A stretch of DNA of 32,388 nucleotides from JAAOZP01 sp964616835 (GTDB lineage Archaea > Thermoproteota > EX4484-205 > JAAOZP01). A program made the position numbers and the translations under genes. Of this stretch, positions 6,778-13,811 are shown piece by piece; positions within the stretch are counted from its first letter, which is position 1; each line of letters begins with the position of its first letter. Below the pieces are notes generated by a model. It was given only the letters and a program-made list of their open reading frames with translations. It was not told the origin of the DNA and did not search any database. The stretch spans positions 1-32,388 of the forward strand of contig CAZTSG010000011.1 in assembly GCA_964616835.1 (NCBI GenBank), given 5' to 3'.

Positions 6778-7521
6778 TTGAAAGACTACAGGAACGTTTC
6801 AGTAATAATCCCTACTCTCAACGAGGAAGAATCAATAGGTAATGTCATAAGGGGTGTGAAAAAAAACCTTCCTGGGGCTGAGATTATAGTCGTAGACTCT
6901 GGCACTGATAGGACTGCTGAAATAGCCTCCTCCTTGGAAGCAACCGTAGTTAAACAGATTAGGAAGGGTTATGGGGCAGCGGTAAGAACGGGGCTTAATA
7001 TGGCGAGGGGCAGTATTCTTGCCTTCATGGATGGAGACGGCACCTACGACCCCAGTGACTTAAAGCGGCTTGTCGACCTTGTGGAAAGCGGGCGTGCTGA
7101 TGTGGCTACGGGCTTAAGGTTCAGCAGCAAACCGGCGGGAATGAGCGTAACACGATACTTAGGCAATCTCCTCATAAACTTGTTATTCTCCTTACTCTTC
7201 CTAAAGAGGATTAGGGATACTCAGACGGGCATGAAGGTTTTCTCGCGAGAAGCTTACTTAAAGATGAGATTGAAGGAGGACGGGATGCCCTTCTCAACAG
7301 AAGTGCTCACCGAAGCGTGTAGGAATTGCCTAAGGATAGTGGAGACCAACATAAAATACTGCACTCGAGTAGGGGTTTCAAAGTTAAACCCGTTTAAAGA
7401 TGGAGTTAGAATCTTCTTATTCATGATTAGAAATAGGTTTTATTCTAACCTCCGTTTTCTAAGAACCAGGGGCCAACCATATTGGAAACAATATTCAGTA
7501 GAGAATTTTTCCATTAATTAG
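6778..7521 (+). CDS. family 2 glycosyltransferase (dolichyl-phosphate sugar synthase type)
   Basis: 247 residues with a GT-A fold. It should transfer a sugar from a nucleotide-sugar to a polyprenyl phosphate or similar acceptor on the inner face of the membrane. Motifs are VIIPTLNEEESIG (9-21), VDSGTDRTAEIA (40-51), the KGYGAAVRTGL loop (63-73), the metal-binding DxD as FMDGDGTYDPSD (about 83-94) and DTQTGMKVFSREAY (about 142-155). This set is typical of the DPM1/DPG-synthase group. A single hydrophobic stretch (LINLLFSLLFL) may touch the membrane; no C-terminal transmembrane domain is present. The start is TTG at 6778; no ATG or GTG lies in frame upstream before a stop. It follows the membrane protein gene on the same strand, 129 bases on, and shares its AT-rich composition. 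It converges on uS10. Confidence 0.88.
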   Translation: MKDYRNVSVIIPTLNEEESIGNVIRGVKKNLPGAEIIVVDSGTDRTAEIASSLEATVVKQIRKGYGAAVRTGLNMARGSILAFMDGDGTYDPSDLKRLVDLVESGRADVATGLRFSSKPAGMSVTRYLGNLLINLLFSLLFLKRIRDTQTGMKVFSREAYLKMRLKEDGMPFSTEVLTEACRNCLRIVETNIKYCTRVGVSKLNPFKDGVRIFLFMIRNRFYSNLRFLRTRGQPYWKQYSVENFSIN

Positions 7522-7523
7522 TT

Positions 7524-7835
7524 CTAGGAAATCAGGTCGAGAGATATCAGGACGGTAGGCGGTATCTTAATGGTGGTTAATGCTCTCAGAGCCTTGTCGT
7601 TAAGCCCAAGGTAGATAAGCCTTCTGTAGAAGCGGAGCTCCCACTTATCCCAAGTTATAGTCCCCTGCCCGCTGGGGTTCTTCTGCGTCGTGACTTTCAA
7701 GACCTTTCTGGGGAGCGGGATGGGTCCTGAAACCTTAACGCCATTCTCCCTAGCTATCTTAAGTATCTGGTCTACTACGCTCTGAAGGTCGCTCAACTCG
7801 TTGCTCACGATCTTTATCCTAGCTTTGCTCACCAA
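7524..7835 (-). CDS. rps10: 30S ribosomal protein uS10
   Basis: 103 residues, the normal archaeal length. It is part of the head of the small ribosomal subunit. Recognisable stretches are KARIKIVSNELSDLQSVVDQ at the N-terminus, the GPIPLPRKVLKVTT loop and WDKWELRFYRRLI. The frame can start at TTG (7835) or the next codon GTG (7832). A TATA box lies 25-35 bases upstream, so transcription begins almost at the start codon and the gene is probably leaderless. In many archaea this gene follows the EF-1 alpha gene. Here the 560 bases upstream hold no EF-1 alpha, so uS10 stands alone. It ends two bases from the converging glycosyltransferase gene. Confidence 0.95.
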   Translation of the reverse strand: MVSKARIKIVSNELSDLQSVVDQILKIARENGVKVSGPIPLPRKVLKVTTQKNPSGQGTITWDKWELRFYRRLIYLGLNDKALRALTTIKIPPTVLISLDLIS

Positions 7836-7858
7836 CTTCGGGTTAACCTTCTCAAAAA

Positions 7859-7871
7859 GGGTTTTTATGGG
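7859..7871 (-). promoter_or_regulatory. rps10: TATA box of uS10
   Basis: On the minus strand CCCATAAAAACCC matches an archaeal TATA box preceded by purine-rich sequence (GAAAGAAAA). Its centre is about 30 bases before the TTG/GTG start of uS10, which implies a leaderless transcript. Confidence 0.6.
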
Positions 7872-7913
7872 TTTTCTTTCCTCGGAAGGCTTAACCCCGC
7901 CTTAAAGACTGGT

Positions 7914-8264
7914 TTACCGCCTTTCCACGTAAAGCGGCCTGGACACGTGTCTGGCATGTAAGAATTGAGCTTTAACCCAACTATTCCATTTAGGATTTGG
8001 CAACAGTCGGCCAACATTATCGCCTAGAAGTGTTTCCACTAAACTATTTCTAAGGGGCTCAATGTCCATGGAGGATGACTATGCCATTTTTTACTTTCAG
8101 GCTCTCTACACAGTACAGTATTAAAATTACTCTATCCACGCTTTTCCCGCTTGCACCATAGCAATATCTATCGGATTGTTCACGAATCTTCAGTAACTGG
8201 TTCTTAAGGAGAAACTATCCAAAAGCATTGTCTACTTCCAGTCTTCGAGGTTTATATGCTCCAT
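7914..8264 (-). pseudogene. decayed protein-coding gene in three frames, family unknown
   Basis: The 560-base stretch between uS10 and tRNA-Ala has no intact gene, but the minus strand holds three consecutive open fragments in different frames with protein-like composition. From 8264 comes MEHINLEDWK, a stop, then TMLLDSFSLR. From about 8214 to 8059 comes a frame containing KIREQSDRYCYGASGKSVDR and VILILYCVESLKVKNG. From 8069 to 7914 comes MDIEPLRNSLVETLLGDNVG and on to RPLYVERR. Each fragment begins where the last one ends, as expected for a gene broken by one stop and two frameshifts. I do not recognise a family. The last fragment alone (51 codons, ATG at 8069) could also be a small gene. 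The rest of the stretch (8265-8360) shows only the short hairpin GCCGC-ATC-GCGGC (8330-8342). Confidence 0.35.
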
Positions 8265-8398
8265 TTTATCCCTCGCCCATCATCCCGTAGCTACTCCGGG
8301 CCGCCTTAAGCATTACTTTAAAAATTCAGGCCGCATCGCGGCTCCACTAAAATTAATAGGGAAAACTTAAATATCGTTAGGAAGAAAATTCAAAACAA

Positions 8399-8486
8399 GG
8401 GCCGGTAGTTCAGAGGTAGAACACCCGCTTGGCGACTAGAACGGACAAACTGCGGGGGGTCGTGGGTTCGAGTCCCACCCGGTCCA
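8399..8486 (+). tRNA. tRNA-Ala (anticodon GGC) with intron
   Basis: The acceptor stem GGGCCGG/CCGGTCC contains the G3-T70 pair that marks alanine tRNAs; the discriminator is A8486 and no CCA is encoded. The D arm is GTTC-GAAC, the T arm GTGGG-TTCGAGT-CCCAC, and the anticodon stem CCCGC (8424-8428) with GCGGG (8452-8456). The anticodon is GGC at 8431-8433. The loop is interrupted by 16 bases: the intron is 8435-8450, or 8436-8451 if A rather than T is position 38. This is the usual archaeal intron site after position 37. A TATA box CTTAAATAT (8366-8374) behind GAAAA sits about 27 bases upstream. Confidence 0.95.
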
Positions 8487-8627
8487 CTTAATCTCTTGCT
8501 ACTGGGGCCTAGCTATAAGTAGACCTTACCGTTTTCAGAACAGTTCATCAATTTCTATATCATATCCCAAGCCATTTCGATAAAATTATAAATTATTATT
8601 TTCCTTTTTACTAATTCTTCTTGGATT

Positions 8628-9530
8628 CTACCTATACCCTATTTGCTCTAGGACTATCAGAATACTTTCAGCAGCTTTTCTCAACATTGCTGTCTCCTCA
8701 TCACTAAGCTTTTCCTCAACTACTTCAAACCCTTTTCTCCTCACCTTTACCGGAACACCTATGCAAACCTCTTTTATCCCGTACTCGCCGTCTAATACTG
8801 CGGAGGCTGGCATAACCTCTCCCCTGTCTGATACGACTGCTTTAACCATTCTCGCCACCGCCGCACCGGGGCCGTATACGGTAGCTCCCTTCATGCTTAT
8901 TATCCTAGCAGCAGCCTTAACAACCTGCTCTCGGAGACCATCCAACTCGATATCGCTTAAACCATATTTGTCTTTTATTTTCTTCCTAGGGATAATCATA
9001 GTGTCTCCGTGCTCGCCGAATACGAAGAGACCGGAACTTGGCTTGATTTTCTTCTCGATTCTGAGTATTGTTCTCAGACGGCTTGAGTCCAAGACTCCGC
9101 TCAAGCCTGCTACGCGTTGCCTCTCTACTCCACTCTTCTTCCAGAACACGTATGTCAACACATCCACGGGGTTAGTTACAATTATGAAAACAGTCTTACT
9201 GTTTTCGTCTCCGCTATACTCTTTCGCTATCCCCTCTATTATGGGAAGATTCTTATTGAGAAGGTCCATTCTACTCATGTCGGCAGTCCTGCCGAATCCC
9301 GCTGTTACGATAACAACATCCAGCCCATGCAACAGAGAGATGTCGTTAGTACCCTTGACTTCAACGTCTAGGTCAAGGGCTTCAGCAGCGTTTTGAAGAT
9401 CAAGGGCTTCTCCAGCTGGTAGACTTGGAACAATATCGTAGAGAACTATCTCATCCACCTCAGGTAGTAGGAAGAGGGCTGCTGAGCATCCTACTCTGCC
9501 AGACCCTATTATTCCTACTCTTTTCATCAT
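8628..9530 (-). CDS. mdh: malate dehydrogenase (LDH/MDH superfamily)
   Basis: 300 residues. It oxidises malate to oxaloacetate with NAD(P)+ in the cytosol. The Rossmann motif is GSGRVG (9-14); Asp32 at the end of the second strand favours NAD. Substrate residues follow the MDH pattern: Arg81 and Arg87 in GRTADMSRMDL (a lactate dehydrogenase would have Gln at the first), Asn120 in VTNPVDV, Asp148 and Arg151 in GVLDSSR, and the catalytic His174 in GEHGDT. The loop RTADMSR differs from the common RKPGMSR, so substrate range could be slightly changed. Two ATG codons start the frame. The gene is divergent from the FAD-dependent oxidoreductase with 62 bases between, where ACTTAAAAACA (about 9550-9560) offers TATA sequence. 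It can supply oxaloacetate for the PEP carboxykinase of this window. Confidence 0.92.
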   Translation of the reverse strand: MMKRVGIIGSGRVGCSAALFLLPEVDEIVLYDIVPSLPAGEALDLQNAAEALDLDVEVKGTNDISLLHGLDVVIVTAGFGRTADMSRMDLLNKNLPIIEGIAKEYSGDENSKTVFIIVTNPVDVLTYVFWKKSGVERQRVAGLSGVLDSSRLRTILRIEKKIKPSSGLFVFGEHGDTMIIPRKKIKDKYGLSDIELDGLREQVVKAAARIISMKGATVYGPGAAVARMVKAVVSDRGEVMPASAVLDGEYGIKEVCIGVPVKVRRKGFEVVEEKLSDEETAMLRKAAESILIVLEQIGYR

Positions 9531-9592
9531 TTTAAAGAGGGAACGCTATACTTAAAAACATCTCTCAAGAAAATTATGGAAAAGGAAGAGTA

Positions 9593-10975
9593 TTGTATGA
9601 TGCTGTAATAGTTGGAGGAGGACCTGCAGGAATCTTCTGCGCTCTAAGCCTGCTCGAGAATTCTCCAAACATCTCTATTCTAATGCTTGAAAAAGGGCGT
9701 GATATAAACGATAGGTCTTGCCCTGCGAGAAAACTCGGCAAGCTCTGCATAAGGTGCGGGGTTTGTAGCATCTACAGCGGCTGGGGTGGAGCCGGCGCAT
9801 TCTCCGATGGTAAGATTACTCTAGATCCTGAAATAGGCGGCTGGCTTCCGGAGGTTATCTCGATTGAGAAAACGCGTGAGTACATAAAGAGGGTTGACGA
9901 AGTCTTCCTGAGATATGGTGCGCCGAATAGAGTTTATGGCAATGACTCTGATGTTTTCGAAGAATGGAGGAGGAAGGCTAGCCTAGCCGGCATGAAGCTT
10001 CAGAGGAATCCTATTAGACACATGGGTTCAGACCTATCTTTCAAAATATTGAGCCGTATGAAAGACGATCTTAAGAAAGAAGTTGAGATAAGAATCATGT
10101 CTGAGGTTGAAAGCTTCATTGTTGAAAATGGTGTGGTGAAGGGTGTGAAGACGAAGGATGGCGAAAGCTTTCTAAGTAGGGTTGTCGTCGCCGCGCCAGG
10201 ACGATCTGGTGCCGGATGGTTGAGGAGGGAATTTACAAGGTTAAACATTCCCATGAAGCGTAACCCCATCGACCTCGGTGTCAGGGTGGAGGTGCCTGCG
10301 GAGACCATGGAGGAGATAACTAGAGACCTTTACGAGCCTAAGCTGAAATACGCTTCCAAGAGGTTCGACGACAATGTTAGAACTTTCTGCGTAAACCCTC
10401 ATGGAGAAGTGTTAACGGAGTTTTTCGAGGGCATAGTTACGGTTAACGGTCATAGCTACAATAGTTACAGGACGGATAATACTAATTTCGCCATACTTGT
10501 TTCAACAGATTTTACAGAACCATTCAAGGAGCCGATCGAATACGGTTTGTCGATAGCTAAGCTTGCAAACCTTATTTCGAATGGTGTGGTTGTCCAAAGG
10601 CTGGGGGACCTCCTGCAGGGGAGAAGGTCTACACACGAGCGTCTAAGCAGAAGCCTAGTCTCCCCAACACTATCCGACGCAACGCCCGGGGACCTCAGCT
10701 TCATATTGCCCTACAGGATTCTTTCAAATATTGTTGAGATGCTTAAGACGATGGATAAGCTGGTGCCCGGCATATTCTCTAAGCAGGATACTCTACTCTA
10801 CGGGGTTGAAGCCAAGTTCTACTCGAGCAGGGTGGAGGTGAACAGCTATGGCGAGACCACTGTTAAGAACCTGTTCGCAATAGGGGACGGTGCCGGGATT
10901 ACGAGAGGCTTATCGCAAGCAGCCGCCTCAGGACTATACGTTGGCCAAATAGTTTCCGAGAGGCTTAAAGCCTAA
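9593..10975 (+). CDS. FAD-dependent dehydrogenase (NAD(P)/FAD oxidoreductase family)
   Basis: 460 residues. The N-terminal FAD-binding motif is VGGGPAG (7-13), followed by an acidic strand end (MLEKG, 31-35). The FAD signature near the C-terminus is NLFAIGDGAGITRGLSQAA. It belongs to the widespread family of uncharacterised FAD-dependent dehydrogenases (COG2509-like), which has no known substrate. A cysteine group Cys43 and Cys52-x2-Cys55-x2-Cys58 precedes the conserved GWGGAGAFSDGKI. These cysteines could bind an iron-sulfur cluster or do thiol chemistry, which I infer only from spacing. The start is TTG at 9593 with GGAAGAG upstream; no other in-frame start fits. It overlaps the converging phosphoesterase gene by four bases. 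It is a soluble cytoplasmic enzyme with no signal peptide. Confidence 0.85.
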   Translation: MYDAVIVGGGPAGIFCALSLLENSPNISILMLEKGRDINDRSCPARKLGKLCIRCGVCSIYSGWGGAGAFSDGKITLDPEIGGWLPEVISIEKTREYIKRVDEVFLRYGAPNRVYGNDSDVFEEWRRKASLAGMKLQRNPIRHMGSDLSFKILSRMKDDLKKEVEIRIMSEVESFIVENGVVKGVKTKDGESFLSRVVVAAPGRSGAGWLRREFTRLNIPMKRNPIDLGVRVEVPAETMEEITRDLYEPKLKYASKRFDDNVRTFCVNPHGEVLTEFFEGIVTVNGHSYNSYRTDNTNFAILVSTDFTEPFKEPIEYGLSIAKLANLISNGVVVQRLGDLLQGRRSTHERLSRSLVSPTLSDATPGDLSFILPYRILSNIVEMLKTMDKLVPGIFSKQDTLLYGVEAKFYSSRVEVNSYGETTVKNLFAIGDGAGITRGLSQAAASGLYVGQIVSERLKA

Positions 10976-11724
10976 ACCTGTATGTTGTTGATTTTTCCTA
11001 ATAAGACGAGGTCTAGGCTATAGGCTTCAGCCTCTCCGAGGTTTATCGAACCCGTTTTAAGAAACCCTCTTAGTTCTTCAGAGATTTTCTCAGGATTGTT
11101 TACAGTAAGTTTCCCAATGTTCTCGTTGAAAGCAGGCATTAATAGTATTTCAACGCTTCCACTAATCATGCCTTTAACCCAAACCGGTACGACATACCTG
11201 TAACCAAGATCGTCAACCAGCTCGACAGCAGGGTGGAAATGCCCGACCACAACCGTTTTAACAATGCTGCCCTCTTTCCTCTTCTTCTCTAGAATCAGGT
11301 CGACTCTTTTATGGCCGTGGGTGAAGAGAATATTGTTCAAGATTATTCCATCCGAGTCCATGAGCTCAACACCGTCGGGTAGCACAGCATACAAGTCACC
11401 GTCATGGTTCCCCGGAACGACACCCACCCAGTCTAATTCCTCAACCATCTTCCTCATGAAGGCTGGGACATCCATCCACTCCAGCCCCTTGGGGCCATAC
11501 ACAGTATGTTTCAAATCACCCACTACCAGTAGTCTCCTAATGCTGTGCTTCTTAGCTAGGTTCAGAATCCTATCCATCATTTTCTCAGTGAGGCTTGGGA
11601 AAACTATTCCCCTAAGCCTTACCTCGCCCTCATAACCTATGTGTAGGTCTGCAACTACTAGAGTGTCTTCTACGAGAAGCGCTGGCTCTCCTTTAATAAG
11701 CTTATATCTGGATGTCTTGCCCAA
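10972..11724 (-). CDS. metallophosphoesterase (archaeal SbcD/Mre11-like single-domain family)
   Basis: 250 residues of the calcineurin-like phosphoesterase fold. The metal-binding motifs appear in order: DLH (26-28), GDLKH (69-73), GNHDGD (105-110), THGHKR (about 134-139) and GHFHP (about 160-164). It should hydrolyse a phosphodiester or phosphomonoester with two metal ions; the substrate is unknown. The family (COG1407-like) is common in archaea, and in bacteria relatives sit beside DNA ligase/helicase genes, so a nucleic-acid role is possible. The start is TTG at 11724, 20 bases from the divergent SWIM gene. That gene's probable TATA box (AAGCTTATATC, about 11698-11708) lies inside the first codons here. 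The last four bases overlap the converging FAD enzyme gene. Confidence 0.88.
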   Translation of the reverse strand: MGKTSRYKLIKGEPALLVEDTLVVADLHIGYEGEVRLRGIVFPSLTEKMMDRILNLAKKHSIRRLLVVGDLKHTVYGPKGLEWMDVPAFMRKMVEELDWVGVVPGNHDGDLYAVLPDGVELMDSDGIILNNILFTHGHKRVDLILEKKRKEGSIVKTVVVGHFHPAVELVDDLGYRYVVPVWVKGMISGSVEILLMPAFNENIGKLTVNNPEKISEELRGFLKTGSINLGEAEAYSLDLVLLGKINNIQV

Positions 11725-11744
11725 GCTAGCTGAGAAAATACGCG

Positions 11745-12158
11745 ATGAGCGGGGAAGATAAGGATAGCGCTTACAAAATATGTGAAGAAGCCGCTAAGAT
11801 TCTCGTTGAGAAAGGTGTTACAAAAAAGTGTGAGGAAAAGCTTTCTCAAGTTTTCGGCGAGAGGGGTAGGAGAGCCCTGAAAACAGTGGCTTTGAAAAGA
11901 GTGAAGAAATACGTGCTTTACCCTTCTAAAAGGGTTAGGTGGATCATAGTTGGCAGGGGGGAGGAGTATCTAGTAATCCCCTCAGTAAAGTATTGTTCTT
12001 GCAAGGATTTCTTTTTCTACGTCATGACTGGGGAAGCATACATGTGTTACCACTTGCTGGCTCAGAAGATAGCAGAGTTATCAGGATTATTTTCTGAAGT
12101 TAAAGAGTCTGATGATGTTTACGAGAGAGTGATCGCTTCAAGAATATTCATAGGCTAG
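11745..12158 (+). CDS. SWIM zinc-finger protein
   Basis: 137 residues. The SWIM motif CxCx(n)CxH is complete: Cys84, Cys86, Cys101 and His103 (CSCKDFFFY... then MCYHLL). The N-terminal half is helical and basic (RGRRALKTVALKRVKKYV), suitable for nucleic-acid or partner binding. Archaeal SWIM proteins have been compared with the eukaryotic Shu2/Sws1 recombination factor, which partners RAD51 paralogues; that role is an inference here. The ATG at 11745 is divergent from a Mre11-like phosphoesterase with a 20-base gap, a shared promoter region. The gene's end overlaps the converging Nep1 gene by 11 bases. Confidence 0.85.
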   Translation: MSGEDKDSAYKICEEAAKILVEKGVTKKCEEKLSQVFGERGRRALKTVALKRVKKYVLYPSKRVRWIIVGRGEEYLVIPSVKYCSCKDFFFYVMTGEAYMCYHLLAQKIAELSGLFSEVKESDDVYERVIASRIFIG

Positions 12159-12837
12159 CTCCCTTGCTCTGCTTAAAAAACTCGTATGTCAGCCATGCGG
12201 TTACTGTCCACGCGGTGAGAACCTCCTCATAAATGGATATTTCCTCGTCCACCATCTCCAGTATCTCCTTGGAGGGCTTCCCCTTGGGATAGGCCCCTAT
12301 GAAGAAGCAAGTCGGTTTTTCCATGCTCAGGATCCTGTTCACGTAGTCTCCTATTTCAACCCTTATACCCGTCTCGCTAAGCATCGTCTTATGCGGGAAA
12401 AGTGAAAGAGTCTTCAGCGCATGATCCTTCTGAACAACTTCCATTAAAACCCTGCCGCTTCGGTCTAGAATCCTACCCCTGCTCAGGAGCTCCTCCATCA
12501 AACCTATGAAGTTGTCGTAGGTTACTGGAAACCTTATCCTGTCTCGGAAAACAATCCATTTACCTTCAATCGTGTGAACAATAATATCTATCAACCCTCT
12601 TCTGTAAACTGGGGAGTCTGAAACTATCTTCAGGCAGGTGTGGAGAATATCCGGCCGACCCGTTTTCTCGCTGTTTTTAAGCCTTAGAATAGCCTTATGA
12701 TGCTTACTTCTTTCGAGCATGGTTTCACACGGTTTTTTACCCTTTCTCAAAGCATTCTTAACCACTTGAGGATGGGAGGCGATTTCTCCCGGGACCAGCT
12801 GCATGCTTGAATCGAAAAAACATATGAGGTGGCTCAT
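12148..12837 (-). CDS. nep1: rRNA pseudouridine N1-methyltransferase Nep1 (EMG1)
   Basis: 229 residues of the SPOUT class, the usual size. It methylates N1 of a pseudouridine in helix 35 of 16S rRNA using SAM and acts in small-subunit assembly. Recognisable stretches are LVPGEIASHPQVVKNALRKG (14-33), the RPDILHTCLKIVSDSP motif (about 61-76) that lines the RNA-binding face, VRFPVTYDNFIGLM-like RIRFPVTYDNFIGLMEELL, and the SAM-knot region FFIGAYPKGKPSKEI (about 186-200). It lies directly beside eS19, fitting its role in 30S biogenesis. The two genes diverge and appear to share one TATA sequence about 28 bases before this ATG, so the transcript is leaderless. Confidence 0.92.
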   Translation of the reverse strand: MSHLICFFDSSMQLVPGEIASHPQVVKNALRKGKKPCETMLERSKHHKAILRLKNSEKTGRPDILHTCLKIVSDSPVYRRGLIDIIVHTIEGKWIVFRDRIRFPVTYDNFIGLMEELLSRGRILDRSGRVLMEVVQKDHALKTLSLFPHKTMLSETGIRVEIGDYVNRILSMEKPTCFFIGAYPKGKPSKEILEMVDEEISIYEEVLTAWTVTAWLTYEFFKQSKGASL

Positions 12838-12857
12838 CCAGCCTTAGCCCACTGTTA

Positions 12858-12870
12858 AACCTTATAAAAC
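12858..12870. promoter_or_regulatory. shared, near-palindromic TATA box of nep1 and eS19
   Basis: AACCTTATAAAAC (12858-12870; core CCTTATAAAACC on the plus strand, GGTTTTATAAGG on the minus strand) reads as a TATA box in both directions. Its centre is about 21 bases before the eS19 ATG (12886) and about 28 bases before the nep1 ATG (12837). The 48-base gap leaves little room for a second promoter. Confidence 0.6.
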
Positions 12871-12885
12871 CTTCGTTTCTAACTA

Positions 12886-13335
12886 ATGCTCGATACGCTC
12901 TTGGAGACTGTGCACGTTAAGGCGGTTCCTGCGAATAGGCTGATAGAGAGGTTAGCGGAATACCTTAGAGAGAACGTTAAGGAAGTAGCTATGCCGGAGT
13001 GGGCTCTCTTCGTTAAAACGGGCTCCCATAGACAAAGGCCCCCCGACCGCTTAGACTGGTGGTACGTCAGGGCTGCTTCTATTCTTAGGAAGCTTTACGT
13101 GAAGGGCCCGATGGGAGTTTCAAGGCTCAGAAAAGTATATGGGGGGAGGAAGAAATACCCGATGAGGAGGGCTCACAAGGTTAAGGCCGGCGGGGCCATA
13201 ATAAGGAAGATTTTGCAGCAGCTTGAGGCAGCAGGGTTGGTTACTAAGACGAGCAAGGGGAGGTGGCTTACTCCCAAGGGAGTATCGCTTTTAGACAAGC
13301 TTTCGTTTGAGATCGCTAGGGAGAAGGGTAGCTAG
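12886..13335 (+). CDS. rps19e: 30S ribosomal protein eS19
   Basis: 149 residues, the normal archaeal length. It is required for 30S maturation. The family shows in LVKTGSHRQRPPDRLDWWYV-like FVKTGSHRQRPPDRLDWWY (about 44-62), ASILRKLYVKGPMGVSRL (about 65-82) and the C-terminal winged-helix part IIRKILQQLEAAGLV with KGRWLTPKG. The first ATG at 12886 is close to the expected transcription start from the TATA box at 12858-12870. It opens the long plus-strand translation cluster; PDCD5 follows six bases on. Confidence 0.96.
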   Translation: MLDTLLETVHVKAVPANRLIERLAEYLRENVKEVAMPEWALFVKTGSHRQRPPDRLDWWYVRAASILRKLYVKGPMGVSRLRKVYGGRKKYPMRRAHKVKAGGAIIRKILQQLEAAGLVTKTSKGRWLTPKGVSLLDKLSFEIAREKGS

Positions 13336-13341
13336 GAAAAC

Positions 13342-13644
13342 ATGAGCGAGGACGAGGAGCTTGCAAGGATTCTGGAGCAGAAGCGTAGAGAGCTGGAGGA
13401 GAGTAGGAGGAGAGAGGAGGAGCAAAGGGTAGTAAAAACGCTTAGCCGTATTGTTTTCACCCCTGAGGCGAGAAGCCGCTTGAACAACCTCAGGCTAGTA
13501 AAGCCCCAGCTGGCAGAGCAGGTTGAGAAATATCTTATAGTGCTGGCGCAGCAGGGCAAGCTTAAAATACCTGTTGAAGACGCTGAGCTAAAGGAGATCT
13601 TGGAGAGGATATACTTATCTTCTAAGAAGGTGCGGGGTGAGTGA
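13342..13644 (+). CDS. DNA-binding protein of the PDCD5 family
   Basis: 100 residues. The N-terminus is a highly charged helix (EDEELARILEQKRRELEESR) followed by a three-helix bundle with FTPEARSRLNNLRLVKPQLA (about 34-53) and a last helix. This is the arrangement of archaeal PDCD5/MTH1615-type proteins. These bind DNA in vitro, and in eukaryotes PDCD5 acts as a chaperonin-associated factor. The gene sits between eS19 and eL39 with six and two bases of spacing, which is the usual archaeal gene order, so it is co-transcribed with ribosomal proteins. Confidence 0.93.
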   Translation: MSEDEELARILEQKRRELEESRRREEEQRVVKTLSRIVFTPEARSRLNNLRLVKPQLAEQVEKYLIVLAQQGKLKIPVEDAELKEILERIYLSSKKVRGE

Positions 13645-13646
13645 GA

Positions 13647-13802
13647 TTGGCTAGGAACAAGCCGCTAGGAAAGAAGCTTCGCCTGCAGGCTGAGTTGAAG
13701 AGAGCATACTCTGTTCCAACATGGGTTATAGCTAAAACACGCGGGAAAGTAAGGTTTTCACACCGTTGGAGGAACTGGAGGAGGAGCAAGATAGGTCTCT
13801 AG
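13647..13802 (+). CDS. rpl39e: 50S ribosomal protein eL39
   Basis: 51 residues, starting LARNKPLGKKLRLQAELKRA and ending RWRNWRRSKIGL, which matches eL39 over its full length. The protein lines the wall of the ribosomal exit tunnel. The start is TTG at 13647, seven bases after GGGGTGA; an in-frame GTG at 13641 would overlap the PDCD5 stop and fits the ribosome-binding site less well. The gene is very basic and tryptophan-rich as expected. It lies two bases after PDCD5 and nine bases before eL31. Confidence 0.94.
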   Translation: MARNKPLGKKLRLQAELKRAYSVPTWVIAKTRGKVRFSHRWRNWRRSKIGL

Positions 13803-13811
13803 GTGATTTAC

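Noticed and set aside
7871..8398. RNase P RNA, SRP RNA or box C/D RNA in the gene-poor stretch
   Set aside because: No matching conserved core or C/D box pair at guide distance was found on either strand; only short hairpins and the decayed frames are visible.
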